Origin: Gemmatimonadota bacterium
Lineage (GTDB): Bacteria > Gemmatimonadota > Gemmatimonadetes > Gemmatimonadales > Gemmatimonadaceae
Direction of reading: 5' to 3'
Length of the DNA stretch: 64,000 bases
NCBI GenBank assembly: GCA_020161135.1
Contig: JAIUOB010000005.1
Location: forward strand, 434,001 to 498,000
Shown: piece by piece, positions 17,829 to 24,249 of the stretch
Position numbering within the stretch: the first letter of the stretch is position 1
Layout of the letters: every line of letters starts with the position of its first letter
Made by a program: the position numbers and the translations under genes
The notes under the pieces: generated by a model
Database searches by the model: none
Seen by the model: the letters and a program-made list of their open reading frames with translations, nothing else
Told to the model about the DNA's origin: nothing

Positions 17829-19830
17829 GACGCGGAGGGCGCGGAAGGTGCGCGCGGACGGATTCGGGTGGGAGGCGCGGAGGGGCGGGGTGGCGGTGCT
17901 CGCCTGTGGCGTGGCACTGGTGCTCTCGCTCGGCGCCGCGCGCTCGAACCCCGGCGATGCGCCGCTGGCGGATGCGGTCATGCGTGGCGACAGCGCGCGC
18001 GTGCGCACGCTCATCCGTCAGGGCATGGATGTGAACGCGGCGCAGGCCGATGGCATGACGGCGCTGCACTGGGCGGCCCAGCGTGGTGACTTGGGTTCGG
18101 CACAGGTCTTGGTCGCGGCGGGTGCCCGCGTGGATGCGCTCACGCGCAACGGCAACTACACCCCGCTGCATCTCGCGGCCCGCGAGGGGCGTGCGAGCGT
18201 GGTGAAGGTGCTGCTGGCAGGCGGTGCGGATGCGCGCGCCACGACCAGCACGGGCGGGGCGACGGCGCTGCACTTCGCCGCCGGTCGCGGTGATGCGGAG
18301 AGCGTGACGCTGCTCGTCGACAAGGGCGTGCCGGTCGACGTGCGCGAGGCGGCCTTCGGCCAGACCCCGCTCATGTGGGCGGCGGCGTACGACCGCGTGG
18401 CCGCCATCGACGTGTTGCTCAAGAAGGGCGCGGGTCTCGAGGCGGCGTCGCGCATCGAGGACATTCCGAAGTCGGAGCGTGAACTGCGCGCCGAGCTGGC
18501 GCAGCGGTCGCGTCGTGTCGCGGCGCTCAAGGCGGCGGAGAGCCCGTTGGCGCCGACGACGGTGAATCCGACCATCGCACCGAGTGCCGCGCCGGTCGCG
18601 CCGACCGGTCGTGGTGGTGCGCCGGCTGCGAGTGCGCCGACTGCGAGTGCGCCGGCTGCGGGTGCCGCGGCGCCCCAGACCGCGACGCTTACGGTGCCGC
18701 CGGCTGGTGGCGCGCCGGGTGCGGCGAGTGCAGCGGCCCCGGGGGCCCCGGGTGCGCCTGCGGCCGCGCAAGGTGGACGTGGTGCCGGAGCGGGTGCCGC
18801 CGCGGCCGCGCAGGCGGGTGGGCGTGGCCCCAGCTACGGAGACCTGATCGGCAACAAGGGCGGGCTCACGCCGCTGCTGTTCGCCATTCGTGAGGGGAAC
18901 ACGGCGTCGGTCGAGCGCCTGCTCGCCGCTGGGGCGCAGATCAACCACGTGAGCGAGGGCGATCACACGAGCCCGTTGCTCATGGCGGTCATCAACGGGC
19001 GTTTCGACATGGCGAAGATGCTCATGGCGAAGGGCGCCGACGTGAAGCTGCAGAGCGATGCCGGCGCGACCCCGTTGTACGCGGTCATCAACACGCAGTG
19101 GGCGCCCAAGTCGCTGTATCCGCAGCCCACCGCACAGCTCCAGCAGCAGGTTTCGCACCTCGAGCTGATGGAAGCGATGCTCAAGGCGGGCGCCGACCCC
19201 AACGTGCGCCTCAAGAAGCACCTGTGGTTCATGTCGTACAACTTCGACCTGCTCGGCGTGAACACCGTCGGCGCGACGGCGTTCTGGCGCGCGGCGTACG
19301 GGCTCGACGTGCCGGCGATGCGGCTGCTGCTCAAGTACGGTGCCGATCCCAACGTGCCGACCATCAAGCCGACCGGGAGGCTCCCCGGCGACGACGCGCC
19401 CGAGGACGGCGCCGGCGGTGCCGATCCCTCAGGGCTGCCGCCGATTCCCGATGGCGGGCCCGGTGTGTACCCCATTCACGCCGCCAGCGGCGTCGGCTAC
19501 GGCGAGGGCTTTGCCGCGAACTCGCACCGGCATGCGCCGGACGCCTGGCTGCCGACCGTGAAGTTCCTCGTCGAGGAGCTCAAGCAGGACGTGAATGCGC
19601 GCGATCACAACGGCTACAACACGCTGCATCACGCCGCGGCGCGCGGTGACAACGAGCTCATTCAGTACTTGGTGTCCAAGGGCGCCGACGTGAAGGCGAT
19701 CAGCCGCCGCGGGCAGACGACGGCGGACATGGCCAACGGTCCCGTGCAGCGCATCCCGCCCTTCCTGGAGACGGTGGAGCTGCTGGTGAAGCTGGGCGCG
19801 ACGAACAGCAACAAGTGCAAGAGCTGCTGA
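17821..19830 (+). CDS. Exported ankyrin-repeat protein with Ala/Gly/Pro linker
   Basis: A 669-residue protein whose ATG overlaps the DUF1552 stop. A long basic N-terminus precedes a hydrophobic segment (VAVLACGVALVLSLGAA, residues ~24-40). GTG 17890 is a possible later start, since the first 70 bases are GGAG-rich like the local intergenic repeats. Ankyrin repeats occupy ~45-210 (DGMTALHWAAQRGDLGSAQV; NYTPLHLAAREGRASVVKVL). Residues ~240-335 are Ala/Gly/Pro-rich. A second ankyrin block runs to the end (GLTPLLFAIREGNTASVERL; NGYNTLHHAAARGDNEL), ending in CKSC. It likely binds its operon partners in the periplasm or at the membrane; function is otherwise unknown. Confidence 0.9.
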   Translation: MLETRRARKVRADGFGWEARRGGVAVLACGVALVLSLGAARSNPGDAPLADAVMRGDSARVRTLIRQGMDVNAAQADGMTALHWAAQRGDLGSAQVLVAAGARVDALTRNGNYTPLHLAAREGRASVVKVLLAGGADARATTSTGGATALHFAAGRGDAESVTLLVDKGVPVDVREAAFGQTPLMWAAAYDRVAAIDVLLKKGAGLEAASRIEDIPKSERELRAELAQRSRRVAALKAAESPLAPTTVNPTIAPSAAPVAPTGRGGAPAASAPTASAPAAGAAAPQTATLTVPPAGGAPGAASAAAPGAPGAPAAAQGGRGAGAGAAAAAQAGGRGPSYGDLIGNKGGLTPLLFAIREGNTASVERLLAAGAQINHVSEGDHTSPLLMAVINGRFDMAKMLMAKGADVKLQSDAGATPLYAVINTQWAPKSLYPQPTAQLQQQVSHLELMEAMLKAGADPNVRLKKHLWFMSYNFDLLGVNTVGATAFWRAAYGLDVPAMRLLLKYGADPNVPTIKPTGRLPGDDAPEDGAGGADPSGLPPIPDGGPGVYPIHAASGVGYGEGFAANSHRHAPDAWLPTVKFLVEELKQDVNARDHNGYNTLHHAAARGDNELIQYLVSKGADVKAISRRGQTTADMANGPVQRIPPFLETVELLVKLGATNSNKCKSC

Positions 19831-19860
19831 GGTAGCGCGTCGAACGTCCGGTCCGTCCCA

Positions 19861-19890
19861 AAGGGGTCAGAACAATTGTTCTGACCCCTT
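19861..19890. repeat. REP-like palindrome, copy 2 (30 bp perfect)
   Basis: AAGGGGTCAGAACAA (19861-19875) is followed directly by its exact reverse complement (19876-19890). It is identical to the core of the palindrome at 12423-12458. It lies between the convergent ankyrin and FmdB genes, with little other sequence in the gap, and could act as a bidirectional terminator. Confidence 0.8.
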
Positions 19891-19907
19891 CGCGCGTCCG
19901 GCCGCCG

Positions 19908-20165
19908 TCAATCGTCGTGATTCAGCTCATACTCCCGCTGCGCCGCGACCCGCTCCTGGCCCTGTCGCTGGTCGCGGCGCTTGGCGGCCGCCATGGCCTT
20001 GGCGTGGGTCCCGGATGTCTTGATGGCCGGCAGCGTGACCCGCTTCTCCAGGGCCGTGCTGCCGCACGCCGGGCACGCCGGCGTGGTCGGCCCGGTGCTG
20101 AGGTTGCGCACCAACGCCTCGAACTCGTGTTGGCAGGCCGTGCAGACGAAATCGAACATCGGCAT
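19908..20165 (-). CDS. FmdB-family zinc-ribbon protein
   Basis: An 85-residue protein. The start ATG at 20165 is chosen because the zinc ribbon begins at once (PMFDFVCTACQHEFEALV) and a GGAG lies just upstream on this strand; a second in-frame ATG sits two codons later. The four zinc ligands are in CTAC and CPAC, separated by ~25 residues, followed by GSTALEKRVTLPAIKTSG and a charged, Lys/Arg/Gln-rich tail. This is the usual FmdB/YfiT-like small regulatory protein architecture. The role is unknown; the family is often called a putative regulatory protein. Confidence 0.9.
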   Translation of the reverse strand: MPMFDFVCTACQHEFEALVRNLSTGPTTPACPACGSTALEKRVTLPAIKTSGTHAKAMAAAKRRDQRQGQERVAAQREYELNHDD

Positions 20166-20285
20166 ATTGGGCCGTCTCCCTGATGCTGTTGAGTCCCGTG
20201 CCAGTCCCACGCGCCGTGCGGTGCGGGGCCAGCTCGACCCGGCTCGGCAGTGTGCCACCCGCCCCCCGACTTACGGAGTTCCCCG

Positions 20286-20741
20286 ATGCTGCGTTCGGTT
20301 CGCACCGCCGTCGCCCCGCTGTCCGCGCTTCTCCTCACGCTCGCCGCCCTGCCGGCTCACGCGCAAGGCGCCACCCGCCAGACGGTCGTGGGGGAAGGCC
20401 AGCGCATCTCCGCTACGCTCAGCCCCGGCATCCGCGTCGGCAACCAGCTCTGGGCCTCGGGGCAGCTCGGCACGAGCCCGAGTGACACCACCATCGCGGG
20501 CCAGACGCAGCGTTCGCTGGAGAACCTGGAAAAGGTGTTCAAGGCCGCCGGCACGACGCTCGCCGCGGGCGCCACCAAGTGCACCGTGTTCCTGACCGAC
20601 GTGAAGGACTTTCAGGGCATGAACGCCGTGTACAGCAAGTTCTTCCCCAGCAATCCGCCGGCGCGCTCGACGGTGGTGGTGGCGGCGCTCGTGGTGCCCA
20701 ATGCGCGGGTGGAAATCGAGTGTCAGGGCATCGTTCCCTGA
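20286..20741 (+). CDS. RidA/YjgF family protein with signal peptide
   Basis: A 151-residue protein from ATG 20286. Residues 1-27 form a signal peptide (APLSALLLTLAALPAHAQG), so unlike standard cytosolic RidA it should be periplasmic. The YjgF core follows: GNQLWASGQLGTSP, SLENLEKVFKAAGTTLAAGA, CTVFLTDVKDFQGMNAVYSKFF, and the PPARSTVVVAALVVPNARVE signature with the Arg that binds the imine carboxylate and Glu in VEIECQGIVP. RidA hydrolyses reactive enamines/imines made by PLP enzymes; what an exported version acts on is unknown. Converges on an NHL gene across a large inverted repeat. Confidence 0.92.
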   Translation: MLRSVRTAVAPLSALLLTLAALPAHAQGATRQTVVGEGQRISATLSPGIRVGNQLWASGQLGTSPSDTTIAGQTQRSLENLEKVFKAAGTTLAAGATKCTVFLTDVKDFQGMNAVYSKFFPSNPPARSTVVVAALVVPNARVEIECQGIVP

Positions 20742-20744
20742 ACT

Positions 20745-20940
20745 GCGAACCACGGAAGCGGAACAACGGAAAGAGACCTACGGGAGCCCAACGACGGAAC
20801 GACGGGTACCGCAAAGGAAAGCGGGGCGCCCCAGAGGGGCGCCCCGCATACCGATGAAGGCCCGTCGTCGCCGTGGTCCCGTTGTACGGCTCCCGTAGGC
20901 CTCTTCCCGCCGTTCCGCTCCCGTCGTTCGTTACTCCACG
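20745..20940. repeat. Long imperfect inverted repeat between convergent genes (GGGAGCGG-family element)
   Basis: The centre is a perfect 12-bp stem, GCGGGGCGCCCC / GGGGCGCCCCGC, with an AGA loop (20821-20847). The flanks pair over roughly 70 bases each: CCTACGGGAGCC on the left with GGCTCCCGTAGG on the right, and GGAAGCGGAACAACGG with CCGCCGTTCCGCTCCC. The whole gap between the RidA and NHL stops is taken up by this element. It probably ends transcription from both sides. Confidence 0.75.
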
Positions 20941-20946
20941 GCAGCC

Positions 20947-22146
20947 CTAACGACGGGGCGCAGTCGGCCAGGGTACCCCCTGCGCGCCCCGCTTCACGGC
21001 CCCAATGCCCTTGTACGTGAACTTCTGCAGGCGCTTCCCCTCGTAGGTCTCCGTCGTGTAGATGTTGCCCTTCGAGTCGGTCGCGATGCTGTGCACGGCG
21101 AAGAACTGTCCCGGCTGGCGCCCACCGTCGCCGAAGTACGTGAGCGTCTCGAGCGACTGCCGGTCCAACACGTAGACGCGCTCGTTCTTGCCGTCGGCCA
21201 GGTACAGGTACTTCTGCGCCGGGTCCTTCGAGAACGCGATGTCCCACACCGAACCGTCGCCGCGCGTGTTGGGCGCGATTCGCATCTCCTTCACGAACTT
21301 GCCATCCTTCTGGAACACCTGGATGCGGTCGTTGGGGCGGTCACACACGTACACCAGCCCGTCGTTGCTCGGCTCGGCGCAGTGCACGGGATTGCGGAAC
21401 TGCTGTGCGAGCGGCGCCGACGGATCGTACGGGGGCATGCGCGCATCGTCGGGCTTGTTGCCGTACGCGCCCCAGTAGCGCTTGAGCTTGCCCGTGGCCA
21501 TGTCGAGCACGGCGACGCGCTTGTTGCCGTAGCCGTCCGCCACATACGCTTCCTGCGCCTTCACGTCGAAGGTGATCTTCGCCACGCGCCCGAAGTGCGT
21601 GGAGTCATTGCTGTTGGTGGCCTGCTTCGGCGTGCCGTACTGCGCGAGAAACTTGCCGTCGTGCGAGAACTTGAGGATGTGCGAGTCCTGCGCGCCGTTG
21701 CCGCCGATCCAGATGTTGTCCTTGTCGTCCACGGCCACGCCGTGGTTCGAGGTCGGCCACTCGTACCCCTGGCCGGGGCCGCCCCAGGCGCGCACGAAGT
21801 TGCCGGCCGGGTCGAACTCGACGATCGGCGGCGCCGCCTGGCAGCACTCCGAGATCGGCGGATTCGCGTTCATGCCGGTCTCGGTGCGCTGGTTGAGCGT
21901 CGAGTCGCCGCGATGAATGATGAAGACGTGATCGCGGCTGTCCACGCCGACGCCGATGACCGAGCCGAGGATCCAGTGATTCGGCAGCGGCCGCGGCCAC
22001 AACGGGTCGACCTCGAAGCGCGGCGCCTGGACCGTCTGCCGGTCGTTGGCCTGGAGGACCGCGCGGGCGCCGCCGAGGGCGGCGAGCGTGGCGAGGAGGA
22101 GGGTCCAGCGGGTGGCGGAACGCATCGCAGGACGGGCCATCGGCAT
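20947..22146 (-). CDS. Exported NHL-repeat beta-propeller protein
   Basis: A 399-residue protein. ATG at 22146 has a GGAG upstream and begins an export signal (RWTLLLATLAALGGARA). The body is a six-bladed-type NHL propeller: SRDHVFIIHRGDSTLN, NHGVAVDDKDNIWIGGN, HILKFSHDGKFLAQYG, NDRIQVFQKDGKFVKEMRI, IATDSKGNIYTTETYEGKRL. No catalytic motif is evident. Such proteins occur beside quinoproteins and exported hydrolases in this phylum and may bind ligands or scaffold partners. It is divergent from the HupE-cytochrome c gene. Confidence 0.85.
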   Translation of the reverse strand: MPMARPAMRSATRWTLLLATLAALGGARAVLQANDRQTVQAPRFEVDPLWPRPLPNHWILGSVIGVGVDSRDHVFIIHRGDSTLNQRTETGMNANPPISECCQAAPPIVEFDPAGNFVRAWGGPGQGYEWPTSNHGVAVDDKDNIWIGGNGAQDSHILKFSHDGKFLAQYGTPKQATNSNDSTHFGRVAKITFDVKAQEAYVADGYGNKRVAVLDMATGKLKRYWGAYGNKPDDARMPPYDPSAPLAQQFRNPVHCAEPSNDGLVYVCDRPNDRIQVFQKDGKFVKEMRIAPNTRGDGSVWDIAFSKDPAQKYLYLADGKNERVYVLDRQSLETLTYFGDGGRQPGQFFAVHSIATDSKGNIYTTETYEGKRLQKFTYKGIGAVKRGAQGVPWPTAPRR

Positions 22147-22215
22147 CGCGGACTCCGGTCGTCGGGAGGCAGGCGTGAGGCCGCGCAGGGCGGGGGTGTG
22201 GAGCGCGCGGCCGAC

Positions 22216-22232
22216 TGGTAACTGTGGTAACT
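22216..22232. promoter_or_regulatory. Direct repeat TGGTAACT x2 in a divergent promoter region
   Basis: Two identical copies of TGGTAACT (22216-22223 and 22225-22232) are offset by 9 bases. They lie in the 272-base region between the divergent NHL gene (start 22146) and the HupE-cytochrome gene (start 22419). A tandem operator is possible; no regulator is known. Confidence 0.3.
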
Positions 22233-22418
22233 TCGGGCGTCGCGGCCGCAGTGATGGAGCGTGGCCGCCGTCGCCGACGACCGGCCAACGTGCGCCGGCC
22301 GCCGGACGTTGAAGTAACCTGCCTGCCTGCCCCTGTCCAGAGACGGGACGCCGCGTGCGGCGAGCATGCATTGCTCACGTGCGCGCGTCTCCCGCCCCCG
22401 TCATCCCGCCTCGCGTCG

Positions 22419-24239
22419 ATGTCCCGTTTGCGCCTGTGGTCCCGCGTCCTGCTGCTCGCCACGCTCGCACTCAGTGTTCCCACGGTGCGCGCGACGGCCC
22501 ACGAAGTGCCACGGCACGTGGCGGTGCGCACGTGGGTGGCGCCCGAGCCCACGCGCATTCGCATGCTGGTGCAGATCCCCGTCGACGCGATTCGTGACGT
22601 GGAGTGGCCGCGGCGTCGCTCGGCGCGCGGTGACTCGGTCTATCTTGACGTCGCGCGGGTGCAGCCTTTTCTCGAGGACGCGGCGCGACTGTGGGTGGCC
22701 GACGGCGTCGCGCTGCGCGACGGCGATCGCCTGCTCCCGGCGCTCACCGTGCGCGGTGTGCGCGCCGTGCTCCCCGGCGATCGCGCCTTCGACGGCTTCG
22801 CGTCCGCGCTGGCCGGCATCGCGTCGGCGCCGCTCGACAGCGCGGTCGCGATCGTTCCCGGACAACTCCGCCTCGAGGTGCTGCTCGAGCTGCCCCTCAC
22901 GGCGCCCGTGCGCGATCTCGTGATCGAACCGCGCTGGGCACATCTGGGCATCACCACGGCGAGCACGGCCATCCTGCGGCTCCCAGACGGCACCGAGCGG
23001 GCCTACAGTTGGACCGGCGACCCGGGCGCGCTGCGTCTCGATCCCCGCTGGTGGCACGCCGCCACGCGCTTCGTCGGCGACGGCATGGGACACCTCTTCG
23101 GCGGCATCGATCACCTGCTGTTCCTGTTGTGCCTCGTGCTCCCGGTGCGGCGGCTGCGCCCGCTGATCGGCATCGTGACGGCCTTCACCGTCGCGCATTC
23201 GCTCACGCTGTTCGCGTCGGCCCTCGGCTACGCGCCCACGGCCGGCTGGTTCGTGCCGCTCGTCGAACTGCTCATTGCGGTGAGCATCATCCTCATGGCG
23301 CTCGGCAACGTGCTGGGCGTGGGACTCGAGCGACGCTGGCTCGTGGCATTCGTCTTCGGTCTCGTCCACGGCTTCGGCTTCTCGGCCGCACTGGGCGACG
23401 GGCTGCAGTTCGCCGGCGGGCACCTGCTGGTGGCGCTGGCGGCGTTCAACATCGGCCTCGAGCTGGCGCAGGTGGTCGTGCTGCTCGCCGCCGTGCCGCT
23501 GCTCAACGCGCTCTTCGCCCGCGCGATCCCCGAACGCGGGGGCATCATCGTCGCGTCGGCGCTGGTGGCGCACGAGGCGTGGCACTGGATGCTCGAGCGT
23601 GCGCAGGCGCTCGAGGGACAGCGCGTCGAGGTGCCACGGTTCGACGCGGCGTTCGCGTCCACGCTGCTCGGGTGGGCTATGGCGGCGGTCGCGCTCGTCG
23701 GTGTCGGCTGGCTGGTGCAGGGGCTCGTGCAGCGGCTCGATGGGCGTACGACGCGACGCGCCACCGTCGCGCTGCTCGCGGGCCTGCTCGCTGTCGGGGG
23801 GCTCACGCTCGCACCACGCGCGGCGCAGGCGCAGGCGCCCACGCGCACCACGATGGCCGGCGTCTACACCCCCGACCAGGCACAGAAGGGGCGCGAGGTG
23901 TTCATCGCCACCTGCCTCGGCTGTCACACCACCGCGTCGCACACCGGACCGGCGTTCGCCCTCAAGTGGTTCGGCCGTCCGCTGGCCGACCTGTTCGACT
24001 ACGTCAGCAACATGATGCCCAAGACGGCGCCCGCGAGCCTCAGCGAAGACGAATACGTCTGGCTCATGGCGTACATCCTGCGCCTCAACGGCATGCCGGC
24101 AGGCAAGGCCGAGCTTTCTGCCGAACCCAAGCTGCTCAAGTCGGTGCGCATCGACTCCACCACGCGCGCCGGCACCGATCGTTCCCCCGCAGGTCTCGAA
24201 GACTCCTCACCGGGCCCCCGGCCCACACCACGGCAGTAA
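22419..24239 (+). CDS. HupE/UreJ-like membrane protein fused to a C-terminal cytochrome c domain
   Basis: A 606-residue protein from ATG 22419. A signal peptide and an extracytoplasmic domain (~25-210) are followed by the HupE/UreJ_2 membrane region: GMGHLFGGIDHLLFLLCLVL, IGIVTAFTVAHSLTLFASAL, FVFGLVHGFGFSAALGD and HEAWHWML, with His/Asp residues in the membrane helices suited to metal binding. After a last helix near residue 465 comes a c-type cytochrome domain with CLGCH (~residue 502) and YVWLMAYILRLNGMPAG. HupE proteins are linked to Ni/Co handling, but here the neighbour is a PQQ dehydrogenase, 10 bases downstream. The cytochrome domain is likely its electron acceptor. Confidence 0.88.
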   Translation: MSRLRLWSRVLLLATLALSVPTVRATAHEVPRHVAVRTWVAPEPTRIRMLVQIPVDAIRDVEWPRRRSARGDSVYLDVARVQPFLEDAARLWVADGVALRDGDRLLPALTVRGVRAVLPGDRAFDGFASALAGIASAPLDSAVAIVPGQLRLEVLLELPLTAPVRDLVIEPRWAHLGITTASTAILRLPDGTERAYSWTGDPGALRLDPRWWHAATRFVGDGMGHLFGGIDHLLFLLCLVLPVRRLRPLIGIVTAFTVAHSLTLFASALGYAPTAGWFVPLVELLIAVSIILMALGNVLGVGLERRWLVAFVFGLVHGFGFSAALGDGLQFAGGHLLVALAAFNIGLELAQVVVLLAAVPLLNALFARAIPERGGIIVASALVAHEAWHWMLERAQALEGQRVEVPRFDAAFASTLLGWAMAAVALVGVGWLVQGLVQRLDGRTTRRATVALLAGLLAVGGLTLAPRAAQAQAPTRTTMAGVYTPDQAQKGREVFIATCLGCHTTASHTGPAFALKWFGRPLADLFDYVSNMMPKTAPASLSEDEYVWLMAYILRLNGMPAGKAELSAEPKLLKSVRIDSTTRAGTDRSPAGLEDSSPGPRPTPRQ

Positions 24240-24249
24240 CGGAGCGCAC

